From positions 1 to 32,610 of the forward strand of contig UQKK01000037.1 in assembly GCA_900541505.1 (NCBI GenBank): a stretch of DNA of 32,610 nucleotides, read 5' to 3'. A program made the position numbers and the translations under genes. The notes beneath the pieces were generated by a model. It saw only the letters and a list, made by a program, of their open reading frames with translations, ran no database searches and was not told where the DNA came from. Source of the DNA: an uncultured Ruminococcus sp. (GTDB lineage Bacteria; Bacillota; Clostridia; Lachnospirales; Lachnospiraceae). Positions 22,181 to 29,661 of this stretch are shown here, piece after piece. How positions within the stretch are numbered: position 1 is the first letter of the stretch; every line of letters begins with the position of its first letter.

Positions 22181-22966
22181 TTACATACTATCTTCCGTGA
22201 GCCGTGGTATCTGAAATTCCATGGTTTTCCCTGTGACAGGGTGGGAAAATTGAAGCCGGTATGCGAAGAGCTGAAGTCCCATATGATTCATGCCCGGGTT
22301 ACGTAAGGGACAGGAAACGGCTTTCCCCACTCCGGCGGCAGTGCCGCTCCCGTCTGTGGGAGGACCGTATTTTCTGTCCCCGACAATGGGACAGCCCAGA
22401 TTTGCCATCTGCACCCGGATTTGGTGATGGCGCCCGGTGTCCAGCTTGATTTCCGCGACAGAGTATAGAGCGCCCTCCTCAGAGGTCAAAGTACGGATGA
22501 TTTTATAATGGAGGCGGGCTGCCTTGGCGCCAGGTGTATCCTCTGAGGAAACTTTTGAAGTATTTGTGCGCCCGTTTTTTACCAGATAATCGTTAAGGTC
22601 CGCCTCAGAAACAGTCGGGGCACTGTGTAGGAGCGCCCGGTAATGTTTGCCGAATCCGTGGGACTTAAGCTGCTGGTTCAAGGACTTTGCCGCCTTCTGC
22701 GTCTTGGCAAACACAAGGATTCCCTCCACGGGCTGGTCCAGGCGGTGAATCACAGCCAGATAGGGTTCCTTTTTGTCGGAATCCATTGGGGAATTTGCAG
22801 TTCCCACGGCGGGAGCGCCTTTTTTAGCGGCAGGAATCCGCGAGAGATAATTCTTTAGGATACTGACCATATCCGGCTCCGAGAGCTTCCTGCTCTGGAC
22901 GGGAATGCCTGCCGGTTTGACACAAACAAGAATGTGGGCATCTTCAAATAAGATTTCAGGAATCAT
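22181..22966 (-). CDS. RluA-family pseudouridine synthase
   Basis: A 261-residue enzyme that turns uridine to pseudouridine in rRNA or tRNA. It has the RluA opening ILFEDAHILVCVKPAGIPVQ (about 4-23), the catalytic box HRLDQPVEGILVFAKT (about 74-89, Asp of HRLD) and the late motif DTGRHHQIRVQMANLGCPIV (about 178-197, motif III). The usual HRLDRDTSG is HRLDQPVEG, a variant common in short clostridial members. No S4 domain is present. Target uridine unknown. Ribosome binding site AAGGAG. Promoter at 23023-23051. Confidence 0.88.
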   Translation of the reverse strand: MIPEILFEDAHILVCVKPAGIPVQSRKLSEPDMVSILKNYLSRIPAAKKGAPAVGTANSPMDSDKKEPYLAVIHRLDQPVEGILVFAKTQKAAKSLNQQLKSHGFGKHYRALLHSAPTVSEADLNDYLVKNGRTNTSKVSSEDTPGAKAARLHYKIIRTLTSEEGALYSVAEIKLDTGRHHQIRVQMANLGCPIVGDRKYGPPTDGSGTAAGVGKAVSCPLRNPGMNHMGLQLFAYRLQFSHPVTGKTMEFQIPRLTEDSM

Positions 22967-22992
22967 ATATCTTCTCCTTTTCGGGCAGATTC

Positions 22993-23021
22993 TTGACTTT
23001 TTGATAGAATCTGACTAAACT
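22993..23021 (+). promoter_or_regulatory. Promoter of the xpaC-telA operon
   Basis: TTGACT (22993-22998), 17-bp spacer, TAAACT (23016-23021), 62 bases before the start codon. The -10 abuts that of the opposing rluA promoter. Confidence 0.6.
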
Positions 23022-23022
23022 G

Positions 23023-23051
23023 ATTATCATATAAAACATTTATCAGGTCAA
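23023..23051 (-). promoter_or_regulatory. Promoter of the RluA-family gene
   Basis: Minus-strand TTGACC (23051-23046), 17-bp spacer, GATAAT (23028-23023), 56 bases before the start codon. Confidence 0.65.
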
Positions 23052-23083
23052 GCAGAAAAGCGGACTCTTCGGGAGGATTTGAG

Positions 23084-24310
23084 ATGGTCGGCAGAGATTG
23101 GGAACGGTTCGGGGAAGAAATAAAACGGACCATTCAGGATGCGGTAGATTCAAGGGATTTTGGCAGCCTGAATCAGACGATAAACGATACGATACAGAGC
23201 GCGGTCGGAAATATCAAAGAAGGCATGAGAAACGGTGGTTGGTATACAAAGGGAAACCGGGAACCGGGACCATTTGCGTACGCGCCGAAGGAGGAAGCGC
23301 CTCCCCGGGAGGAGCGCGAAGAGACCGGACAGGTGGTCACAGAGAAGAAGCTTCTATATTTAAAAGGGACTGCCCCGCGGGTTGGAGGGATATGCCTCAT
23401 GGCGACGGGATATTCTCTCGGTGCAGTGTCTCTGATTCTTCTGCTCTTGCTGATTGGCGGCGCGGTTCTCTCGGGTGAGTGGGGGCTGGCTGTTAAGGCA
23501 GGGCTTGCGGGACTTGCCTTGCTTGTCACAGGGTGCGGTGTGATGGCAGGCATCGGCACCGGTATGGTGGGAAAAGTCAACCGTTTCCGCGCGTATATCC
23601 AGGCACTCAGAGGCAGAGAGTACTGTGATATCAAGGAGTTGGCGGCGGAGACAGGCAGGTCTTTGAAGGCAGTGATAAAAGATTTGGAAGATATGATAGA
23701 AAAAGGCTGGTTCTGCCAGGGACATTTGGACGAGCAGAAGACCTGTCTGATGGTGAGCGAGGAGGCTTATCGGGAGTACACGGGGCTTATGGAGCGCCTA
23801 AGACAGCAGAAGGCTGAGGAAGAGCTTAGGCGCAGAAGACAGGCGGAGCAGGAAAAAGACCTCTCACCGCAGGTGCAGGAGGTCATTCGGACAGGTGAGG
23901 CTTATGTCAGAAAGATAAGGCAGTGCAATGACGCCATACCGGGTGAGGAGATATCGGAGAAGATTTCCCGCATGGAGATGCTGGTGGCGCGGATTTTCGA
24001 GCGGGTGAGACAGGCGCCGGAGTCGGTGGGGGATATCCGCAGGCTGATGGATTATTACCTGCCGACCACAGTGAAGCTTCTGGAAGCGTATGAGGAGCTG
24101 GACGGACAGCCCGTGCAGGGGGAGAACATCCTGGCTTCCAAGCTGGAGATTGAGAAGACACTGGATACGTTGAATGTGGCGTTTGAAAAGCTGCTGGATG
24201 ACCTTTTCCAGGACACGGCATGGGATGTGTCGGCGGATATTTCCGTGCTCCATACTATGCTGGCGCAGGAAGGGCTTATGGAGGATGAAATCAGCCGCAG
24301 GAAAAAATAA
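23084..24310 (+). CDS. XpaC-family (5-bromo-4-chloroindolyl phosphate hydrolysis) protein
   Basis: A 408-residue membrane-linked protein. The N-terminal 60 residues hold helical repeats (IKRTIQDAVDSRDF, LNQTINDTIQSAV), two membrane segments lie near 108-130 and 138-160, and the C-terminal half is a long helical, charged region (about 220-405) that includes a winged-helix-like part (DIKELAAETGRSLKAVIKDL, about 180-200). This matches the XpaC family, named for a hydrolysis phenotype in Bacillus; its true role is unclear. It is paired with a TelA-family gene, as in Bacillus xpaC-yaaN. GGGAGG precedes the start. A joint role in envelope stress is a family-level guess. Confidence 0.8.
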   Translation: MVGRDWERFGEEIKRTIQDAVDSRDFGSLNQTINDTIQSAVGNIKEGMRNGGWYTKGNREPGPFAYAPKEEAPPREEREETGQVVTEKKLLYLKGTAPRVGGICLMATGYSLGAVSLILLLLLIGGAVLSGEWGLAVKAGLAGLALLVTGCGVMAGIGTGMVGKVNRFRAYIQALRGREYCDIKELAAETGRSLKAVIKDLEDMIEKGWFCQGHLDEQKTCLMVSEEAYREYTGLMERLRQQKAEEELRRRRQAEQEKDLSPQVQEVIRTGEAYVRKIRQCNDAIPGEEISEKISRMEMLVARIFERVRQAPESVGDIRRLMDYYLPTTVKLLEAYEELDGQPVQGENILASKLEIEKTLDTLNVAFEKLLDDLFQDTAWDVSADISVLHTMLAQEGLMEDEISRRKK

Positions 24311-24332
24311 ATAAGAAAACAGGAGGCGGGAT

Positions 24333-25463
24333 ATGAGCGAAACATTTCAGGAGTTTGACACAACTCCGACTTTGACGTTGGACCCTTTTAAAGAAGAGAA
24401 AAAGGAAATGCCGGTCAAACAGGAAGACCCGGTGATGGATGAGGATATTCTGACAGAGGAAGAGAGAAGGACAGTGGATGCGTTTGCGGGGCAGATTGAT
24501 TTGACAAATTCTGCTATGGTGCTCCAATATGGCGCGGGTACGCAGAAGAAGATGGCGGATTTCTCGGAGAATGCCCTGGAAAATGTACGCAGCAAGGATT
24601 TGGGAGAGGTAGGAGAACTGCTGTCCGGTGTTGTACAGGAATTGAAGAACTTCGATGAGGAAGAAGAGAAGGGCTTCATGGGGATATTCAAAAAGACATC
24701 CAATAAGATTCAGGCGATGAAGGCAAAATATGCCAAGGCGGAAACCAATGTCAATGAGATATGCCGTGTCCTGGAATCCCATCAGGTACAGCTCTTAAAA
24801 GATGTGGCAATTCTGGATAAGATGTACGAACTGAATCTGACTTATTTTAAGGAATTGTCCATGTATATTCTGGCGGGAAAGAAAAAGCTGCAGGAAGTCA
24901 GGGAGGGAGAACTGAGAGAACTTTTAGAGAAAGCGAAACGTTCTTCCCTTGCGGAGGACGCACAGGCGGCGAGGGATTTGGATTCCATGTGCACGCGCTT
25001 TGAGAGAAAGATACACGACCTGGAACTGACGCGGACTATCTGCATTCAGACAGCGCCGCAGATTCGTCTCGTGCAGAGCAATGACACGCAGATGGCGGAA
25101 AAGATACAGTCTACTCTTGTGAATACGGTTCCGCTGTGGAAGAGCCAGATGGTGCTCGCCCTGGGTGTGGAACATTCCGCGCAGGCGGCACGGGCGCAGA
25201 GAGAAGTGACGGATATGACCAATGAACTGCTGCGAAAGAATGCGGAGAGATTAAAGATGGCGACCATTGAGACGGCGAGAGAGTCCGAGAGGGCAATCGT
25301 GGATATTGAGACGCTCAAAGCCACCAATGAATCTTTGATTTCCACATTTGATGAGGTGCTCAAAATTCAGCAGGAGGGCAGAGAAAAGCGCAGAGAGGCA
25401 GAAGTGGAGATTCGGCGCCTGGAGAATGAACTGAAGGAGAAGCTTCTGGAAATAAGAGGATGA
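24333..25463 (+). CDS. TelA/KlaA-family toxic anion resistance protein
   Basis: A 376-residue, soluble, almost fully helical protein. Features are the acidic N-terminus, VDAFAGQIDLTNSAMVLQYG (about 49-68), GFMGIFKK (about 110-117), and long coiled coils with LVNTVPLWKSQMVLALG (about 262-278). These are hallmarks of the TelA family, named for tellurite resistance but widespread in Firmicutes with an unclear role. AGGAGGCGGG precedes the start, 22 bases after xpaC. No terminator is seen, and the proS promoter begins just after the stop. Confidence 0.87.
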   Translation: MSETFQEFDTTPTLTLDPFKEEKKEMPVKQEDPVMDEDILTEEERRTVDAFAGQIDLTNSAMVLQYGAGTQKKMADFSENALENVRSKDLGEVGELLSGVVQELKNFDEEEEKGFMGIFKKTSNKIQAMKAKYAKAETNVNEICRVLESHQVQLLKDVAILDKMYELNLTYFKELSMYILAGKKKLQEVREGELRELLEKAKRSSLAEDAQAARDLDSMCTRFERKIHDLELTRTICIQTAPQIRLVQSNDTQMAEKIQSTLVNTVPLWKSQMVLALGVEHSAQAARAQREVTDMTNELLRKNAERLKMATIETARESERAIVDIETLKATNESLISTFDEVLKIQQEGREKRREAEVEIRRLENELKEKLLEIRG

Positions 25464-25468
25464 TTTTA

Positions 25469-25497
25469 TTGACAATCACCGGAATTTTCAGTAAACT
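25469..25497 (+). promoter_or_regulatory. Promoter of proS
   Basis: TTGACA (25469-25474), 17-bp spacer, TAAACT (25492-25497). The leader is only about 35 bases, too short for a T-box. Confidence 0.6.
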
Positions 25498-25539
25498 TTT
25501 TATTCTGGAGAACAATGAATTTTAAAGGAGATAAAGGAA

Positions 25540-26982
25540 ATGGCGAAGGAAAAGAAACTGGTAGAGTCCATCACCGCGAGAGATGAAGATTTCGCGCAGT
25601 GGTATACCGATGTGGTGAGGGAGGCAAAGTTGTGTGATTATTCAGGTGTAAAAGGGTGCCTGAATTATCTGCCGAACGGTTATGCAATCTGGGAGAATAT
25701 TCAGTCCAATCTGGATAAACGATTCAAAGAGACCGGAGTGGAGAATGTCTATCTCCCGGTACTGATTCCGGAGAGCCTTCTGCAGAAGGAAAAAGACCAC
25801 ATTGAGGGATTTGCGCCGGAGGTGGCGTGGGTGACACATGGCGGTCTGGAAGAGCTGCAGGAGAGATTCTGCATCCGTCCCACATCGGAGACGTTGTTCT
25901 GTGATTTGTGGAGCAAGACTGTGCAGTCTTACAGGGATTTGCCGAAAGTTTGGAACCAGTGGTGCTCTGTACTCAGATGGGAGAAGACCACGAGACCGTT
26001 TTTGCGTTCCAGAGAGTTCTTGTGGCAGGAAGGACATACCATCCATGCGACCTATGAAGAGGCGGAGGAGAGGACCCTTCTTATGCGGGACGTTTACAAG
26101 AGCTTCGTAGAAGAGGATTTGGCAATCCCGCTGGTGACGGGAAAGAAGACGCCCAGTGAGAAATTTGCCGGAGCCCAGGACACTTATACCATCGAAGCGC
26201 TTATGCACGACGGGAAGGCACTGCAGTCCGGGACAAGCCATTTCTTTGGAAATGCATTTGCAGATGCGTTTGATATCAAGTATTCAGATAAAAATAATGA
26301 GCTTCACAGCGTGTATGAGACATCCTGGGGGCTTTCCACGAGAATCATCGGCGCCATCATCATGGTACACGGTGACGACAGCGGTCTTGTGCTTCCGCCG
26401 CATATTGCTCCGGTGCAGACCAGAGTGGTGCCTATCGCGCAGCACAAAGAGGGCGTACTGGACAAAGCAGAAGAATTGTTTAGCCGCTTGAAGGCAGCGG
26501 GAATCCGCGCGGAGATTGATAAGTCGGAGAAGAGCCCCGGCTGGAAATTCAGCGAACAGGAAATCCTCGGAATCCCGAGCCGCATTGAGATTGGTCCGAA
26601 GGATATTGAGAATAACCAGGTGGTTGTTGTGCGCAGAGACACAAGGGAGAAGATTGTAGTATCTTTAGATGAGATTACAACGAAACTGCCGGAGATATTA
26701 GAGACGATTCAGAAAGACATGTATGCGAGAGCAAAGGCATTTCTGGATTCCCATATTCACACAGCCGCTACAATGGATGAGATGGTGAAGACCGCTCAGG
26801 AAGAGACAGGATTTATCAAAGCAATGTGGTGCGGCGAGGAAGGCTGCGAAGAAGAAATCAAAGATAAGACGGGCGGTGTGACATCCCGGTGTATCCCCGA
26901 AGAGCAGGAGAAACTCTCGGATGTGTGCGTATGCTGCGGCAAGCCCGCCAAACATATGGTGTATTGGGGTAAGGCGTATTAA
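25540..26982 (+). CDS. proS: Prolyl-tRNA synthetase (archaeal/eukaryote-like class)
   Basis: A 480-residue class II synthetase that charges tRNA-Pro. Motif 2 is split over RPTSETLFCDLW and RWEKTTRPFLRSREFLWQEG (about 110-165), and motif 3 is GLSTRIIGAIIMVHGDDSGL (about 266-285). An anticodon-binding domain (about 295-400) precedes a C-terminal zinc-type domain with Cys in WCGEEGCEEE, SRCIPEE and CVCCGKP, ending in Tyr. There is no editing insertion between motifs 2 and 3, so it is the short type typical of archaea and many Clostridia. AAAGGAG precedes ATG. Confidence 0.95.
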   Translation: MAKEKKLVESITARDEDFAQWYTDVVREAKLCDYSGVKGCLNYLPNGYAIWENIQSNLDKRFKETGVENVYLPVLIPESLLQKEKDHIEGFAPEVAWVTHGGLEELQERFCIRPTSETLFCDLWSKTVQSYRDLPKVWNQWCSVLRWEKTTRPFLRSREFLWQEGHTIHATYEEAEERTLLMRDVYKSFVEEDLAIPLVTGKKTPSEKFAGAQDTYTIEALMHDGKALQSGTSHFFGNAFADAFDIKYSDKNNELHSVYETSWGLSTRIIGAIIMVHGDDSGLVLPPHIAPVQTRVVPIAQHKEGVLDKAEELFSRLKAAGIRAEIDKSEKSPGWKFSEQEILGIPSRIEIGPKDIENNQVVVVRRDTREKIVVSLDEITTKLPEILETIQKDMYARAKAFLDSHIHTAATMDEMVKTAQEETGFIKAMWCGEEGCEEEIKDKTGGVTSRCIPEEQEKLSDVCVCCGKPAKHMVYWGKAY

Positions 26983-26984
26983 TC

Positions 26985-27899
26985 ATGGCTTTTCATAATA
27001 TGGTCAATATGCAGCTGATGATGTTCCTCCTGGTAGGGATTGGGTTTCTTATCAGGAAAAGGGGCATCGTCAGCGGCTCGACAAGAAAAGAACTGGTCAA
27101 TTTCTGTCTGTATGTGACCCTGCCCTTTAACATTTTCCATTCTTTCCAGATGGACTGGGAGTGGAGTATGCTGACAGAATTTGCGGAGGTGCTGCTGCTT
27201 TCGGTGGGATATAATGTCCTGTCGATAGCAGTCAGTTTTTTTAGTTATAAAAGGAAAGAAGAAGGCAGACAAAAGCCGCTGCGTTACGGAACCATCGTAT
27301 CAAACGGCGGATTTCTGGGGAACCCTGTAGTGGAAGGAATCTATGGCGCGCAGGGGCTTTTTTATGCGTCTGTGTTTATGCTGCCTGTCCGCATCGTGAT
27401 GTGGAGTCTGGGGACATCCTGTTTTATAAAGAGCAAAGTGAATCCGGGGAGTGTTGTGAAAAAGGTGTTCACTCATCCATGCATCGTGTCTATCTATCTG
27501 GGGATGGCGGTGATGATTTCGGGGCTGGAGTTTCCGCAGTTTCTGGATAATACAATTTCCGGCATCAGCGGGTGCAATACACCGCTGAGTATGATGCTGG
27601 TGGGCATGATGTTGGCGGAGATGAATTGCCGGGGGCTTTTTGACAGGACGATGGGATATTATGTCGCTGTCCGGCTGCTGGCAATCCCGGCGGGAATGTT
27701 TGCGATTACTGCATTTTTGCCCCTTCCCGCGGTGCTGCGCGGGACAGCGGTCATCATGGCGGGGATGCCCGCTCCGGTGACGACGGCGCTGCTATCCTCC
27801 AAATATGGGGCGGATGAGAAGTATGCCACGGGGATGATATTTGTCAGTACACTGCTGTCTTTAGTGACACTGCCGATATGGTGCCTCATACTGGGATAA
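26985..27899 (+). CDS. AEC-family (auxin efflux carrier-like) transporter
   Basis: A 304-residue integral membrane protein with about ten hydrophobic segments. FLLVGIGFLIRKRGIVSG near the start, LYVTLPFNIFHSF, SNGGFLGNPVVEGIYG (about 107-122, the conserved N-x-G-x-x-GxP element) and GMPAPVTTALLSSKYGADE near the end are typical of AEC carriers that move organic acids such as malate or auxin-like compounds. It starts 2 bases after the proS stop and lacks its own strong ribosome binding site, so it is co-transcribed with proS. Substrate unknown. Confidence 0.88.
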   Translation: MAFHNMVNMQLMMFLLVGIGFLIRKRGIVSGSTRKELVNFCLYVTLPFNIFHSFQMDWEWSMLTEFAEVLLLSVGYNVLSIAVSFFSYKRKEEGRQKPLRYGTIVSNGGFLGNPVVEGIYGAQGLFYASVFMLPVRIVMWSLGTSCFIKSKVNPGSVVKKVFTHPCIVSIYLGMAVMISGLEFPQFLDNTISGISGCNTPLSMMLVGMMLAEMNCRGLFDRTMGYYVAVRLLAIPAGMFAITAFLPLPAVLRGTAVIMAGMPAPVTTALLSSKYGADEKYATGMIFVSTLLSLVTLPIWCLILG

Positions 27900-27903
27900 A
27901 AAT

Positions 27904-27943
27904 ATGCAAGCATGTTTTCGGCTTCCCGTGCACTGTATGGCTG
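27904..27943 (+). repeat. 40-bp direct repeat, copy 1
   Basis: Matches 28126-28165 at 38 of 40 positions; it begins ATGCAAGCATGTTTTC and ends CACTGTATGGCTG. Confidence 0.85.
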
Positions 27944-28125
27944 GCTGTGGGACAGTTCAGAGAGCGCCATTCGTAAAACCGCACTGCGTGCTAACTACGG
28001 CTATCGCCGCTGTTTTACTCATACCTTGTCGGGCGAAGCCCGCCATCCCGAAGGGAATGGGTTACGGTGTGCCCTTTAGGGTATAAACTGGTGCTCAGCC
28101 CATACAGATGCCCGCTCGCTAAAAC
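27944..28125. other. Multi-hairpin gene-free segment between the direct repeats
   Basis: No gene is supported. The stretch holds GTAAAAC/GTTTTAC (about 27974-28016), CGGC-TATC-GCCG, CGGGC-GAA-GCCCG, TCCC-GAA-GGGA and CCCT-TT-AGGG in series, then CAGCCCATACAG (28097-28108), which can pair with the CTGTATGGCTG of either flanking 40-bp repeat. Confidence 0.6.
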
Positions 28126-28165
28126 ATGCAAGCATGTTTTCTGCTCCCCGTGCACTGTATGGCTG
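28126..28165 (+). repeat. 40-bp direct repeat, copy 2, with hairpin
   Basis: Second copy of 27904-27943. With the preceding AAAAC it forms a perfect 9-bp hairpin AAAACATGC-AA-GCATGTTTT (28121-28140), nested in an outer stem formed by 28097-28115 with 28147-28165. Confidence 0.85.
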
Positions 28166-28194
28166 AACTGGTGGGTGAAATTTTAGAAAATCCC

Positions 28195-28223
28195 TTGACT
28201 TTTGGGGAGAAACGTAATAAACT
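28195..28223 (+). promoter_or_regulatory. Promoter of the str operon
   Basis: TTGACT (28195-28200), 17-bp spacer, TAAACT (28218-28223). A leader of about 120 bases follows, with a hairpin around AAAAAGA/TCTTTTT (28240-28256). Confidence 0.65.
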
Positions 28224-28351
28224 ATTTTAGCGTGCATAAAAAGACGTTTCTTTTTGTGCGCGCAGAAAAAGAATAAGGATAACAATGATTATCCGCAGCC
28301 CCTTGAGCGGAGAGCCCAAGGAACACGAAATTATCATAGGAGGTGAAAAGA

Positions 28352-28771
28352 ATGCCAACATTTAACCAGTTAGTTAGAAAGGGACGTCAGACTTCTGAAA
28401 AGAAATCTACAGCACCGGCACTTCAGAAAGGATATAACTCCCTGAAGAAGCGTGCGACAGATGTGTCCGCACCGCAGAAGAGAGGTGTGTGCACCGCTGT
28501 TAAGACTGCTACACCGAAGAAGCCTAACTCAGCTCTGAGAAAGATTGCCAGAGTTCGTCTTTCTAACGGAATCGAAGTAACAAGCTATATCCCTGGAGAA
28601 GGACACAACCTTCAGGAGCACAGCGTTGTTCTCATCCGTGGAGGAAGAGTTAAGGACCTGCCTGGTACAAGATACCACATTGTAAGAGGTACACTGGATA
28701 CAGCAGGTGTTGCGAAGAGAAGACAGGCTCGTTCCAAATACGGCGCTAAGAGACCGAAAGACGCAAAATAA
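28352..28771 (+). CDS. rpsL: 30S ribosomal protein S12
   Basis: A 139-residue S12 beginning MPTFNQLVRKG, with the decoding-centre loops TPKKPNSALRKIARVRL (about 42-58) and IPGEGHNLQEHS (about 72-83), the sites where streptomycin-resistance changes occur; both read as wild type (KKPNS and the PGEGHN loop). AGGAGGTG 6 bases before ATG 28352 fixes the start. First gene of the str operon, downstream of its own promoter. Confidence 0.98.
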   Translation: MPTFNQLVRKGRQTSEKKSTAPALQKGYNSLKKRATDVSAPQKRGVCTAVKTATPKKPNSALRKIARVRLSNGIEVTSYIPGEGHNLQEHSVVLIRGGRVKDLPGTRYHIVRGTLDTAGVAKRRQARSKYGAKRPKDAK

Positions 28772-29071
28772 GAAGCGTATTTTTGGCGTAAGGATTCGGG
28801 CGCGTGAGCGTCAGGCTGCATGAGCAGAACGGATTTTTAAGCGTCTGTCCGAGCTAAGACAGTAACTAAGAAAGTTAAATCGTATCACAAACAGAACTAT
28901 GATTATCGTACCTTATCGGAAAGGACATTTCCGGTAAGTATGGGTTGCGGATTCTATAATAAGTCCCGCGGCCGCGAGCACATGCTATGCGATTCCATAG
29001 AGAGACACATGTGAGTACCGATGAATTAATCCCGGTAAAGACCGGAAATTATGATTAAGGAGGGAAGGACC
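28772..29071 (+). other. rpsL-rpsG intergenic leader with hairpins
   Basis: No gene is supported in these 300 bases. Hairpins include CTTATCGGAAA/TTTCCGGTAAG (about 28913-28938, with one mismatch), CTGT/ACAG near 28845-28862 and CCGGT-AAAG-ACCGG (29033-29046) just before the rpsG ribosome binding site. In E. coli this gap is the S7 target that regulates the operon; a similar role here is possible but the structure is not one I can match. Confidence 0.45.
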
Positions 29072-29542
29072 GTGCCACGTAAAGGACATACTCAGAAAAG
29101 AGATGTATTAGCGGACCCGATATACAACAATAAAGTGGTTACCAAGCTTATCAACAACATCATGCTGGATGGTAAGAAAGGTATCGCACAGAAGATTGTA
29201 TACGGCGCATTTGAAAGAGTTGAAGCAAAGGCTGAAAAGCCAGCCATCGAGGTGTTCGAGGAAGCTATGAACAACATCATGCCTGTACTGGAAGTTAAGG
29301 CAAGACGTATCGGTGGTGCAACTTACCAGGTGCCAATCGAAGTTAGAGCTGACAGAAGACAGGCTCTGGCACTTCGCTGGCTGACATTGTATTCTCGCAA
29401 CAGAGGAGAGAAGACAATGGAGGAAAGACTGGCAAACGAGATTCTGGATGCTGCAAACAACACAGGCGCATCTGTGAAGAAGAAAGAAGATATGCACAAG
29501 ATGGCAGAAGCAAACAAAGCGTTTGCTCACTATCGTTTCTAA
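29072..29542 (+). CDS. rpsG: 30S ribosomal protein S7
   Basis: A 156-residue S7, beginning with GTG-encoded MPRKGHTQKRDVL; AAGGAGGGAAGG upstream supports GTG 29072 and gives the normal family length. RRIGGATYQVPIEV (about 78-91) and the basic RNRGEKTM region are typical. S7 starts assembly of the 30S head and contacts the E site. It is the second gene of the str operon. The 119-base gap to fusA has small hairpins, including GTTC-TTCG-GAAC near 29588, but no terminator. Confidence 0.97.
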   Translation: MPRKGHTQKRDVLADPIYNNKVVTKLINNIMLDGKKGIAQKIVYGAFERVEAKAEKPAIEVFEEAMNNIMPVLEVKARRIGGATYQVPIEVRADRRQALALRWLTLYSRNRGEKTMEERLANEILDAANNTGASVKKKEDMHKMAEANKAFAHYRF

Positions 29543-29661
29543 GGCTAGAGCACTTGATGAGGTGTTTTCGAATCTAGTGCGAAGACTGTTCTTCGGAACT
29601 TGGCGAGGTATTGTCGAGCCTAGTCTCGAAGAACTTCCATGTTATTAATTGAGGAGGAATT

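Noticed and set aside
25464..25539. T-box riboswitch before proS
   Set aside because: The leader is about 35 bases from the promoter to the start codon, too short, with no terminator hairpin or T-box sequence.
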